Shown here: one piece after another, positions 1 to 13,888 of the stretch
Layout of the letters: every line of letters begins with the position of its first letter
Numbering within the stretch: position 1 is the first letter of the stretch
NCBI GenBank assembly: GCA_009792885.1
Contig: WMCF01000007.1
Location: forward strand, 10,602,278 to 10,666,277
DNA: 64,000 bases
Origin: Eremophila alpestris peregrina
Taxonomy: Eukaryota; Chordata; Aves; Passeriformes; Alaudidae
Reading direction: 5' to 3'
The notes under the pieces: model-generated
Told to the model about the DNA's origin: nothing
Database searches by the model: none
What the model saw: only the letters and a program-made list of their open reading frames with translations
Position numbers and translations under genes: made by a program

Positions 1-3000
1 CAACTCTCACCCATAAGAAAGTATTTCTCCAGCATTATGTAAGATGCTCAACCCCGTTTTTACAAGATGAACTAATCTGGTTTCAACAAATAAAGCATTT
101 GCACTAAGTATGCCTTCTTTGGTCTTTATATTTATTTCTATCTATTAAGAAAATTAATCTCTCTATTTCAAGAAATACTCTGCAATTCAAAAATTCTTCC
201 TGTATATTCTTTTTTTTTTTTTTTAACCCTAAAGCTCCCTCCCCATTATTGCCCCAGGAAAGTATAGCCATACAGTGTTTTTGAAAGAGAATTAAGAGCA
301 TTGTAAATTCAAATTACAATTTAAAAAAAAACTTGCAAATATTATACTCCATAAACTATTACCATAAAAAAATCATAATGGCTGTGTCAAAAGAACATAC
401 TTCTAAAATCACTGTCCTGAACGTATTACAAAAGGAAATTAATGACAATAGTATTTATTTTCTTCTCAACAATATCAGATATATTTGAAACAGGTAAGCC
501 AGAGACCATAAAAAATTCACAGTATACCCAATGCATTTTACAAATTAAACAAACTAAGAAAGCTGGCCTGCTGAATGGTATTTGTTCCATCTAATTATGC
601 CTGCACATTAATGATACTGAAAAACTGTATTCCCATAAGTTATTGAACCTGTGATACTTGATCTTTTGATCAAATTTCTAAAGACTCTGCCAGTAAGTAT
701 TTTTGAAAGCCTACAAAGACTAAAAACACTTAAGATGACAGCAGAACTTAACAGATGGCTATAAAGAGCCAACAGACTTAAGACACACACTGAACTTAAT
801 AAATGAGAATGTGACAGTGAGCAAGTCTTTTTGGAACATATGCATTTACTTGAGTATAACCTGTAGCTATCTCATTCCTTTGACAGCAAATTGATTGTTT
901 TTAAGTGCCTTTCTTTTAAAAAAGTAAAAAACCATTTGTGATGGCCACAAGTATTGGATGCTGGTAAAATGCAAAGAAAAAACACACATCCCCCTCACCC
1001 CACACAAACTAGTGCAGTTTACTGGTCAGCTGATTGTGAAAAGAAACATGCAAGGCCTCTGTGAAAAAAGAAGCGTAACAGAAGATAAAAATAAAATAAA
1101 GTAAAATGAAACAGTTATAGAACAGAGAAATCATTTTTCAGACCTGCAACCCCATACAAACCAAAGAATTTAACTCAAGACTTCCTGCTTGGACTCTTCA
1201 CCTCCTTAAACAATAGGATATTTTAAAGAAGATCAGTGAACCTGTTTCAAAGGCGGAAACTGATCACGAATTCACTACAACCCAATTTCTCCAATGATTC
1301 CTATGAAAAACTTGTAGCCTTTTTGGTTTGAATGTATCTAGTTGCAGCTCTCAAACTGACAGACAAGGGAAGAAAAGAGACAGCTGAGAAACTGGTAGGT
1401 GGCTGTTAAATGTACACATACACTGCCCTCACACACTGAAGCACACAGACACCAGGTGGACAAACACATTATAAATGCTTGCAGAGACTTTCCATCTTAA
1501 TATCTGAGGTTTGGAGCAAGTCTTCACTAGGCTTTAGCTGTTGAATAATCTCTAAACTACTAAAAAACACAGTGTAAGGATTATACTTTCAAACCATTTA
1601 TTTTGCTACTAAAATTGATGTATTAAATTTGAAGGGCAGTTATAATTTCTCTGTAATAGCCAAAGAATATTTCTTTCATTTTCACATAAAGCTAAAAATT
1701 ATCAGTTTGGGTTTTTTTAGTTTGAACTCCTGCAATTTCTTAATTTACCATACAGCTCCCTAGGTAGCAATATTAACCTTTTCTACACAGAGCTTTCTAA
1801 TTCTAAATGTAATTTCTAGGTCTAGCAGTGCACAACTGATTTCACTTCCCAAAGGTCTGACCATCTGCAAGCAAACATCTGCAGCTACCTCTGACTACAT
1901 GCAAATTTGACAGAATTTTACTTACCAAGTGCAGATTCACTGATGTGATTATCTTCAAAGTTTCTCACTCCTAGGCCTCAACTCAAGACTGGCAGAGCCC
2001 TCCTAGCTCTCACTGTATTTTTGACACTTGAAGCTAGCATTTGCAAGGTAGAGCCCCCAAATGGCTGCTGAATAGACCACCACCAGCCAAAAGCTTGCCG
2101 AGTTTAAATGCTGTTTGCCAAATATCCTATTCAATACCTCCAAACTTGCAGGAGACAAAGCTTCCAAAAGGAAGTATCAATTCAAGACCTAAAATTCACT
2201 GTAGGAAATTTTAAAATGATATACAAAATAAAACTCACAAGGGAGGGACAGTCCTAGAACAGCAAAACCAGAATAAACAAAAGGGAAAAGAAGTCAGTAA
2301 AGAAGAACTCTACAAGCTGTGTCCCTACAGAAATTATTTACAGGCATGGAATTTTCACATTCTCTAGATAAAGCCTGTGAGGAATCCTGCTCTTCTGATT
2401 CTTCAATAGAAGGATGCTTCAAAGCAAAAATAATTAGAAATTGTGAATGCTGAAGCAATTGGGAAGATATAGCTGCTTATTTAACAATGTAACAAAACAA
2501 CCACAAGCACAGTTAACAATCACCAATTTTCAGACACAAGATGAGAAAACTAAGATACTCATCAAAACATTAAACAACTTGCAATCCTGTTGCAAAAGGA
2601 AAAATCATCCTCTCTGTCTTGAATTCCCCACTACAGAATTGCTCTAGACTCAAGAGGGGTTTCTTCTCTAATATAACAAAAGAAAAAAACAGCAGAGGCA
2701 AAAGCAATTTCTCCCCCTCCAAAGCTTCAAGAAGAGCCATGAAGCTTTCTTTTTTTTGAAGCTATTGCCTCACTGTTTTAAACAAGCCAGGTGACAACAG
2801 GAAGCATACTTTTGAAGACTTTTTAGTCTGGATAAGTAAGTCACAATTTAATTACCGAATCATGACTTTAAGCTATTAACAAGCTGCTAGATTTGTAGTT
2901 ATGACATAAAAACAACTATTATTTCAAATGTGAGTTTTCCAAGTTAATGCACATACATACTAAAAGAAAAATAAATTGTTTACAGAATCTGAATGCCTGC

Positions 3001-5859
3001 TGTTCTTACCCCTACAAACAGGTGAAAAGGCCCATGATACATTTGAAGTCTATCTTATTTTTCAGATAGATATGCATACTGAACAATAGCACATGAGACT
3101 GCAATCATTGTAGGGGACTGGAATTTTGAAACAAGATCCATCTTAGCTCTCAAATCACTGAAGGAATTTTGAAAATGCCACTTCCCTGTAGTTCTTTGAT
3201 GTTTTAAGGCCTGGTTTCAGAAATGAAATCTGCCTAATACTTAGAAAAGATACCATTTGCTTTAAAAAATTCAAATGTCAAATACATTTTTGTTAGCTTA
3301 GAAACAACTGCTTTGAAGTAAATGTAATATGCATTTAAAAGTTAATATTATTACTAATAAGTATTAACCTAAAATTAAGATTTTTTAAATAGCTTTTAGA
3401 AATCTCAACCAAATTTAGATATGCATGTATTAAGTCATCCCAAAAAAAGGCCACAATGTAATGACAATAACCATGATACTTATGTCAGAAAACGAACAGC
3501 AATCTTTAAGAATAAGGCCTGGGCCAGAAGATTTGGTGTTAAAATAATCTCAGAACTATAATAAAACTTGAAATGGGTTTGGCAACACTCAAACCTTTTG
3601 GAACAGTTCTTAATCTGACTTTCAAATGAGTTCTAGATACAGAATCTCAAATTCACAGCACCTATGCAATTCTATAAACTGCATAACAAAATTAATAGGT
3701 CTTAACAACGTCTTACTTGGAAACAGAAGTTCCAAAAGTGTAGGCACATCAAAATCAAACAATTTGCAGAAGTACCTCTTTATAGATTCACATGAGTCTC
3801 TCCAATAAATGTTCCAGAAGTGTCAAGTCCTGTTGAAACCCTGGAAGGGCCTGTACCATAACAAAGTCCCATTCAAAACAGAAACAGAAACTGTACTGTA
3901 GTACAGTACCTCACTGTACTACATTCACTATGGCCAAAATAGCTCCTTGTATGTGTATTTGTCCTCATATGAGTCAAATCAAACACACATTTCAACTGAA
4001 CATGCCTGGAACTTATGCAAACATTTGGGCTTCATCTCTTCCTACAAGGAGATATAAAATACGGCAGAAGCATAAGAAATAGTGGAAATAATATCTGAAG
4101 ATGAGAAGGGAACCTGGCATTACCAACCTCTACTTTGGTTCTCATTTCATATTTGTTTCTGGTTTGAAAGATTCTTTTACAACTATTGCAAAAAATTAGT
4201 GGGATTTTGGGCCCCACCTCTTTCAACAGGCATGTCTAAACTTCTGAAACAGCTTAATTCAAACAACATGCTAGCAACAGGATACCATCAATGTCATAAT
4301 AAAACTGTTCATCAAAGTCAGTAACACACTCAAGCACCTTCTAACAGAGGTAATAAGAGTGCCAAGGCAAATTTCTTATACTTTATGACAGAAGTGTTAG
4401 GCAATAAGTAAGACAAATTCCAAATACCTCAAGTACATCAACATTTACTGATTAGTGACAGAAGGGGACTACCTCAATGCTTCACAACAGGTCTCGGTGA
4501 TCAAGAGTAAACAAAGATTACAGAACACATTACCACACACGAAATCAGTATGTAGCTGTTTAATTTAGAGCACCTAGATCACATAGGAGAAAATTTCAAG
4601 TCTCCATCACGAGATGAGAGAGGGTATCAGTTCTAAAATATGGACATTAAAATCTCAAACTGTCCTGAACTATGTGTCACAACCTCTTTTTCAGAGGATT
4701 TTCATTTACATGATGAGCTAATTTCAAGTATCAAATCACTAACCACACTGAAGGAAAGTATTTCAGAGAAGCCTTTTGTGGCTGGGTAAGAGTTCAAGCA
4801 TGAAACAAAGTCACCTGCTGCTGTACAGAGGAGGGTGCATAATCCTAAGTGAGTTCTGTCCAATACCAAGCAATGCAATCTTGTGCATCTCTTCTCATTG
4901 CTTTAGGCTAAGAGTGTGCTAGATTTCTAAGGGTGTGCCAGAAATCTCCAGGAGGAGCTGACAGCTCTCCACTTTCCTAAATGCTCAATTACATCAGTAA
5001 ATATAGCCATCACCTCAGGAGAATGAACGAGCTTTGAGACAGATGGTAGGACAGACAGGGTCAGTTTTAAAGAATACTTCTGCTGAGTGAGTGATCAGGG
5101 CTTGAAGCCCCTAAGTGATTTCCCTCCCTCCTCAGGGCATCATGCCTGAAACACAGAAAGGAAAGAAGAAAAATAAATCAAGGCAACTGCCAGCTCACAA
5201 GTAAAAAGTGCAAAAGGAGGTAACAACTCTTGCACAACATCAAGTCACAAAGCTCAAATACTGACAAATCAAGAACGGCAGGAAGTTGGTACCAGGCACC
5301 TGAGAAGGCCTCAAAAAATGATGACATTTCATCAAACAAAACACAGATATGAGCTTACAAACAGATAGTACTGAGGCACTGAAAATCTGCACAAGAAACA
5401 GAAATAACCTGCATCAGAACCAGTCAAGAAAAAAGCTGGTTGTTTGGAGCACAGCATTTAAACTCGGTCTCAACATCACAACAGCCAGAAGAGGTCTTGC
5501 TTCTGCTCTGCTCTCACTAATGCTCTTTCAAGATTCAAAACACTGTAAAAACATGGATATTCTGTGGCCCCACCCAACTGGTTGAGTCCCAGGAGTGAGA
5601 GAATTTTTTCATTAAATCTTCTAAACTAAGAGACAGTATAATTACAGATACTGCTAAAACCTGTTCAAGTTCTCCATGATTCAATAAATTAAAAGCACAA
5701 ACACCTATTTTGAAAAAACTAAGAACCCTGGCACTTGCTTCCTAAAACTCCTTTAGCCTTCTAAAATAATTTCATGATTTCAGTTATGTTGGAGAGACTT
5801 CTATAATAAAGTGTGTTCATATTATTTCAATCACTTTTTACTCCATCCCTATTAAATAC
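1..5859 (-). other. DCUN1D4: DCUN1D4 intron 3 (partial)
   Basis: AT-rich intronic sequence. I see no further DCUN1D4 exon here, so the next coding exon should lie beyond the left edge. It contains a perfect 17-base palindrome at 3893-3909 and otherwise only short A/T runs. No recognisable transposon. Confidence 0.7.
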
Positions 5860-5899
5860 CTGTCTGGTGATCGTCTTGACCAACGTCCTCTGTCAGATT
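5860..5899 (-). CDS. DCUN1D4: DCUN1D4 coding exon 3
   Basis: 40 bases after a TTGCAG acceptor encode NLTEDVGQDDHQT plus the first base of Gly, then donor G|GTATTT. Human has Ile where this has Val. The next exon (human GSLRSCSSSDCF...) was looked for down to base 1 and not found. Confidence 0.92.
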
Positions 5900-8800
5900 C
5901 TGCAAGAAACAGGAATGATGCAGTTAAACATAATGGTGATCTTCATTCTTCTGTACTATTTTTAACTTTTACTTGATATTAATATTCAAACTACTTCAGG
6001 ATCACCTACCTAGGACTGTAGTCTTTGTGTTTTCATTCATATTTACATAAAAAAGTTACCCTTGCAAATTTATCTAAAAAGTTCAGGTAAACTGAATTTG
6101 ATAAGTATTTTTGAAGCTTTTTTTTCAATCAAAAACATATCAAATTATTTCAAGAGTGGAAATAACCACCCATTAAGTGGGGAAATGGCATTATGGTATT
6201 GAACAATTCCACCAATAAATGCAGCATTACAAAGACTGAATTTACCATTTAGCACAGAAATGGCTTTGCTTAAGGATTAGCACACATATGTGTTCCAAAG
6301 CAAAGTGATTAAAAACCAACTGAAATCTTGGAAATAAGTTACCCCCTTCTACAGGCAGGGTCTTTTCCACTAAACTTGCAGTGTACACACAGAAGCTGTA
6401 TCACCATTTCCAACTATGGTTGCAATAAAACAAATGTAAATACACAACACATAAGCAGGGAGAGTCTTCAAAAAAACCTTGTTTCACTTTTTGCGTGGGT
6501 ATAAGAGGACAGCCTGCTCATTCAATATGTTTTCCAGAAGAACCGTAGGAAACTGGATAACTAGGATGATTACCATCACTTAATGTATCCAAAAAAGCTT
6601 GTATGGAGACAGTATCTAAATCCAATGTTCAAACAAAGCTCAAACTCCACTCGGACCTCTGGAGTATAATGTTTCACCGTTTACTAATACTGCTTATCTC
6701 TTCTCCAATTCAAATCCAACAGCCTTTCACACAACAAGGCAGTTATAATTTCTAGAAGTATAATCACTTAATGATTTCAATTACAAAATATTCTGGACCA
6801 AAGCCCTAGTTATTCTGCAAAGAGAAAATGGCAAGTCATTACCAGCCTATTGAGGGTGTGGTAAATCTTGTGAATATTTGCCAGTGTTGATAGGTGAGAA
6901 TTCAGTTGAAAATCTAGAAAGGAAAAAAAAAAAAAAGGTTTTAAACTTCTGGTTTCCAGATGCAGCAGTCAAAATCATCCTATGTTCTGCAACTTAATAA
7001 AATCATCACAGAACTATAAAATAAAAGTCATCTCAACACTTTTTCAGCACTGACATTTTCAACATTTTGAGTAGAATAAGTGAAATCTGCAGAAAGATAT
7101 CCATTTTTCTTAAGGCATAGATGACCCCCAAAAGAACAGAATAATAGCTAACTATAAGTGAATTTTTAAAATTACAACTTTTTCCTTTACACTGGGAATC
7201 ATTTTAACTTTCATGTTGCCCAGTCCTTCTATTTCATCTATTCCAAAACCAAGTTAACTACCATGTAACATTCTAAAATAATTAATGAAAATCCTATTTT
7301 TTTAAAAAATCTAATTTTATTAATACACATGTACTTGCCTTTATACTAATTTCCTTAAAAAATAAGTAAGCAACTAGAATACACTTGCACAGTTGAAACA
7401 TGGCTTTTTAATAACAAACCAAAGGTCACAACGCAGCAGCTGTTAAAACAAGAGCCAAAAAACCCCATAATAAAATATTCTGACACTTCTTGGAAGAAGC
7501 CATAGTATAGATGTTAATTTTGCTTCCACGCTCTAAATATAAAACACTTGAGTTTGCTTCAGTTGCTAAAGAGCAACAAACTAATTTTTCTCTATTTTTT
7601 TGAATTCCCTGTTTTTGCTAGGAATGTGGTGAGAACAAAACTGGAGAGTAAGTAATTCACAAAAGAACAGCTGAGATCCAGCCAGACAGCAGGCAAACCA
7701 AGAATCTCAGAAGCTGAACACAAACCAGCCAAGAGGGCTTAAAGACAGCCAACTACTATAGTCTCTCCATTTAAACTAAAAATAAGTTAGCTCCCCCACT
7801 AGAATTTATGTGCCAAAACACTCTAGAGAAATGTACTGTATGATAAGCTAAGTATTCAAAGCAAACTTCTTCTATATGTGAAAAGCTTCTGTATGTGCCT
7901 AGTGTCACTACCCAGCTAATGCAGTAAAGCATTTCTAATATGAAACATTTAATGTGGCTTTGCCCAGCAGCTGATGCAAAATGCAAGTAAGGTCAAAAAC
8001 ATAATTCCCTTATTTCCATCCAGAGCCTTTTAAACGAATGCTCTCAGGATACATTTAGATTGACCCAGATAAACAAGAGTCATCATTAAACATCCCACTG
8101 CCAAGCCAGTGAACCACACTGCTGCAAAGTTCACAAGTGGAACTGAAGAAACTGCCTGCTCTAAGTGTACTTGTCAGACCCATCACTGTGGAATTCTCTT
8201 GTCACAGTGAATTTAAAAAAAAAAAAAAAAATCACCAAAAAACGTTTATGTTAGCCAGAGCATTATTTCATTATTTGCTACTATTTCTTAACATGTTGTC
8301 CCCAATCCACCACAGCAATACAATTGCTCTAAGTCAGAAGTACCAGAGATGGAATTTCCAACTTCAGCTAACCTTGTATAAACAAAGTCAAAGACAATCC
8401 TTACCAAGCTACAATAGGAAGGTCTTGAACCTTGAACAGGGTGCTAGAGTTTTTCCTGCATTAAGTGCTCAATAAAGTTCCATTTTTGCTATTCAAACAA
8501 TACTAAGCAGAACCATTCTGCAAGAAAAAAATAATCCTGAGTTTCTTAGTCAACCCTCAGTTCAATATAAAGCAATAAGAAATAACAAAAGGAAAGGGGA
8601 ACAAACAGGGATGAAGACAATAGGGAACATAAAAGCCATTCTGAAGAGGGCAAGATTAAAAGATAAGCTTTGATTTGTTAACTGGCACACCAGACTAAAC
8701 TTTCTGGAATATGACTTTTACAGTTTCCCTCGCTGCTTAGCCTAAAATCTACAAAGAACATGAGTCATTGGAGAAACCAGTTATATCTGGAGGTCAGAAG

Positions 8801-11204
8801 CTGAGAACACTAAGCAAGTATTTATTTACTCTAATCTAGTATTAACTTTAGATAGCACTCTTAAAAATGGTTGAAAATATATTCTATAATTAGGATTATA
8901 TATATATAGGTATCACCTTTGAAACAAAACATTCCTAGGCACTTCAAAACATAGTTCATGCCAGTATGTTTTACATGTCCACTGGAAGTATCTGTACAGT
9001 TTTAAGCTGCTGCTGCTTCAGAAATAGGTTACATAATTATGACGGACTTAGCAGGGTTATACAAATATATTTTCTAGTTCTTATACAAGAAATATCACAC
9101 CATACACCATATGAATATGGAGGACAGGAGTCCAAAGTTTTCTTTCTTTCACATAGGAAGCTTGCACAGTGTAGGGATATTATTTAAAAATGAAAAGAGG
9201 TTTCTTTTACAGTTATAAAAGCAAATGCAAGCAGCACCCATTAAATTAGGGAAGTTAAATTACAGCTCAGGTAATTCTCTAAATTGGTCAGTGGGTCAGT
9301 GTTTGCTTTATCTATATTTCAAGAATGATACAAAAAGTATCCTATGCCACTGTGAAAAAGCCTATTTTGAAAAAAAAAATCATTTTTAAGAAACAAAATC
9401 CAAAAAATAACACCTCCCATACTAAAATAACACTATCTGGGAAATTAGCAAAAATAACACTGATCAACAGTGGTCAAGATGGCAAGCAATTGCACAGCTG
9501 GCTACAACTGTATTCTTCAGGAACATACTCTCTCCCCTCCACCTCCCAAACTTGTCACACATGCTGATGCAGCCTCCAAAGCTGTGCCTGCTGATCCCCT
9601 TGGTCAGCCCACTACACTTGGAATCTTAGCCACAAAATAAATAAACAAACCCTGCCAGTCCAGGGCTCTGAATCAGATCACCAAGGAGCTGATACACCAG
9701 CAGAGTTAGAGGAAGAAACAGGGAAGGTCTCCTGAAGTGGGAGCTCAATAGTCTCATGTGGCAGCAGCAATGTGTTAGGTTAATCCACCTGTCCATCCCA
9801 GCATCACTATGTAGCAGTTACATCACATGAAGCTACACACTCAACAGCTGCTTGTAGGAGCTTTCCATGAATAATGCCATCATGTGTGAAGCTATTTTTC
9901 ACCTGAAGACAAGCGTTTCAAAGCACATTAATTGGCCTGACTTTTTTTTTCCTACAGAAACTGCATCCAGCCCTGGGGTCCTCAACACAGGAAAGACAGG
10001 GACCTGTTGGAGCAAGGTCACAAAGACAGCTGGAGGAATGGAACACCTCTCCTGTGAAGAAAGGCTGAGAGCAAGGGTTGTTCAGTGGGGAGAACAGAAG
10101 ACTCCAGGGAGATCTTACAGCACTTTAAGTGCACTTAAAGTACTTTAAGGGGCCTTTCAAGAAAGCTGGAGAGGGACTTCCCAGAAAAACAGGCAGTGAC
10201 AGGACAAGGAGGAATGGCTTCAAACTGAGAGTAGGTTTAGATTAGATATTAGTAAGAAATTCTTTACTGTGAGGGTGGTGAGCCCTTGGCACAGGTTGCC
10301 CAAAGAAGTTGTGGATGCTGCAAGCCTGAAGTGTGAGGCTGGATGGGGCTCTGAGCAACCAGGCCTTGGTGGAAGGTATCCGTGCCCATAGCAGGGGCAT
10401 TGGAACTAGATTAGCTTTCAGGTCCCCTCCAAGTCAAGCCATTCTATAATTCTGGCATACCACACAGTTTATTGACCTCAAATCAGAAGAAAGAAACCTG
10501 CTTGCTTAGTAAATAGTGAAAGATGATTGGTGGAAAGCTTGCTGTGACTTTAGGGTTGTATGTCGAACAAGCATACGTATTTTGTTGATTAAATAATTTT
10601 TCATGCAGAAGGTAGCTAATCTTCAGTGAGGTCTGAAGCAATGAAAATTCCAAATGGTATTAAATACTTTGCAGTAATTCAGACTATAATGGCTAAAAAA
10701 AAAATCTGAGTAAAATAATTGCAAATCCAGAACCCAGAAAGGAAAGAAATGACAGAGCCAACCTAGTTTCATGGAATTTAAAACTTGTCTGCAGTTTGTC
10801 ATTAACACAATGTCAAGTGTTAAAGGCTGGATTAGTGAATTAGTCACAATCATATAAATTTAAAATTAAAAAGAAAACAGTTTAAAAATCATTTTTAGAA
10901 TATTGCAGGTTAAGGTTTAAACTATGGACCTGAGAGTTACAGAAAGGTGAAAGAAACAAGAGCTGGCTTCCATAACAAACTAGATAAAAAACATTCTATT
11001 ACCCTCTCATTAATGCACACATGATATACAATAAAGAAAGCCAAAAAATTCAATGTATCTTAAATATAAGCAAATTATACAGGTAAACTGAATGTAAATA
11101 CTCTACTTTCCTATCTGAAATGAAAAAACTTTAAGGATCAAATCCCAATTTTCTACCAGAAGGAGCAATGTGTTGCCCAAGTATTTAAATGAACATCTGA
11201 GTAC

Positions 11205-11260
<56 letters not shown>

Positions 11261-13848
11261 AAAAAAAAAAAAAACGTACCTGACCAAACAAAACCCTTAA
11301 CTTAGATCCTGCTGTGGAAATTTAAAGCTTGGACAAAACACAGCTACAGAGTGCAATACAATCTATTAGAAACCTAGTAAGAATTAACAACAGTAGTAAA
11401 CAAGAGATCAGCTGACTTAAGTTTGCTTTAAAGGCTTCTAATTTTTTCAAGCATATAGAAAATCTATACAAAATCTCACTTTAACAGTAACTCTAAAAAT
11501 ACTTATCCATAATAGATATGCCATATATACAATATTAAAATTTAAATATAAAAAGAGCAGTAGTAATAACATAGTAGTAATTCTTATTACTGCTAAGATA
11601 CACCTGTAAACTTCTCAGAAAAAAATTAAAAGAAAACACACATCAGGCAAACTCATGCTTAAAATTAAAATAACATGCTTAGGCTTTTATTTAATTGCTG
11701 TACTTGCTTTCAAGTAAGAGAGCTAGAAAAAAGCTTGTAGTAGAACTGGTAGTAATAGTTCAACATTCTGTTGCCTTAGCTTTAAATAAACTTTACTTAT
11801 TCAAAAAAGAGTCATTTAATCTTCTATGAAATATACCATTTCATGTTCTGTAGTCTACTTACAGATTTATCCTAACAGTGATACAATTTATATTGATGAA
11901 TGATTAATTGATTAATGAACTTAGGAGTTCAGATCTGAAACCTACATTTGGTGAAAGCCCTCAACATGCACGTTCAGGAAACAAAATTTTTGTATTCATT
12001 ACTAAATACAGAAGGCAGAAGAAAAATGTACACCAATCTTATTTACACAAAAATTTAACAATACAACCTGAGAACTGAGAATCCCAATTCTGCAGCACAG
12101 AAAAGATAGGAGCTGACCCTGCATTCCTGTCAAAGATAGGATTAAGAATCTATTTCCAATGTAGCTGTATCCCTGCAGGCAATGGCACCCTATACCAGGG
12201 CCAACCTGAGGAAGAATCCTTTCTCCCAGTCCACCATGTGACAACGAGCCTTGGGTCAAGGGAGGCAGAGAACAGGCTTGAAAAGCAGGGTCTCCCTTGA
12301 TTTGGTGTGGTCAAATAAAGGGCATGATTCACTAAGTAAGGAAACCAGAAGTGAATCCCAGGTTGGAAAGTAAGAACTTGCAATTAGATGGGAAGATCTA
12401 ACCTATCTTGAGGAGAAACAGGAGCTTATTACTACCATTAAAGCTAAAGACACAATACTGCAGAATGTTTCTCCTGCCTGCCTGCACCCAGAACTGCACC
12501 AAGCTCAGAGCTACTGCTGACACCAGCAGTATCCAAAACCCACAGCTGCAAATTTGTGTACATTTTCCAAACACAACAGCCTCAAATGTTCTGAAGCAAA
12601 ACACAGACTGACTTAAGCTAGTAAATAAAAAAAATACAGAAAACCCAAACCCAAGCAACAAAATATGGTAGGAGTTACTACACATGCTCTAAAATCATTT
12701 AAAGGTAAACATTCACATTCAATTCTTAACATTTGGTATTACCACTCAGAATGACTAGTGCAACAAAATATTTTAAGATCACTGCATGCTACATAGATAG
12801 GAAAAAGCATAATTCTTTTTTGCCCCCATAGGGACAAATCTTCACTCTAGGTGTTTTTGGAGGACCCTCATGTGAAGGCTTGTTTACAAAAAGAACTACA
12901 GCAGTTTAAAGTTAATCGAGAATTTTAGAGCAATTTAAACAAAATTTGTGCAACTGCTACTTTAGTTTGAATACATTTCCATTGACCTTAAATTGATAGT
13001 ACAAATAAGAGCTAGGCTAATTCTCCCATACTAATATATACAATAAAATACACCTGGCTGGTGGCAGGATTTGGGTTTGCTTGGGAGGGGATGATTTTGG
13101 TTGGGTGTTTTGTGCTATATAGCAAAGATCTAACACTAAGTGGGTTTCTGGTGCAAAACGTGCTTCTGTTGATGAAGTGTTCATCCAGTCTAACACTTGT
13201 TCCACCATCAGATTAATTCACACAAGTGTCAGTGAGCTCGTTTTGCATCATTGGCTGCATGACCTGAGAGTTGTTTGCAAGCATTACTCATAACTTCATA
13301 GTAGGTGTCATCTGGCACCCTACAAAGGGCATAAAGCTAATACAAGCTTTGTATCTTGTGCTCTAGCTAATTCAGCAGAAATGCAACCCTGTCAAGCACA
13401 CACAACAGGGTATCCAGCACCATGCACATGTGGTACACATCACCATGGAACTGCAACAAGCCAAGGAACAGCTACACCAGCCAAAAGCATTACTGTCCCA
13501 GCTGCTTGCTGCTTCCTCCCTGCCAAAATTTACTGACCCCACAGCTTTGCCAGCAGCATAGGCCATGGACAAATTCCCTAACCCACTTCAGGCAAGAAAT
13601 CAACCTGTCACTTTAGACAGCTTAAGTAAGTGGCAAGGGCTAACCCAGGTACACTTGACTGAGCGGATTAGAGAGTGCTCCTACAAACCACTTTACCAAC
13701 GTAACAAGGAAAGCAGTAATCTGCAGCTAATGAGCAGTAATGAGCAGCTGCAGCAGACCCAGTCCCCCAGTCTAGGCAGCCACATATCTGCCTCAAGTGT
13801 ATCACACTAGTCAGTTCCCCAGGACAAGCTAAGGCCTTACAGCTCTAA

Positions 13849-13888
<40 letters not shown>

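Noticed and set aside
2300..2460. Minus-strand acidic open frame (IEESEEQDSSQALS) as a DCUN1D4 exon
   Set aside because: No match to DCUN1D4, no good acceptor/donor pair in a fitting phase, and it ends in a stop after a low-complexity acidic run.
1..5859. Next DCUN1D4 coding exon (human GSLRSCSSSDCF...)
   Set aside because: Looked for on the minus strand by expected peptide and splice signals; nothing convincing, so presumed beyond the window edge.
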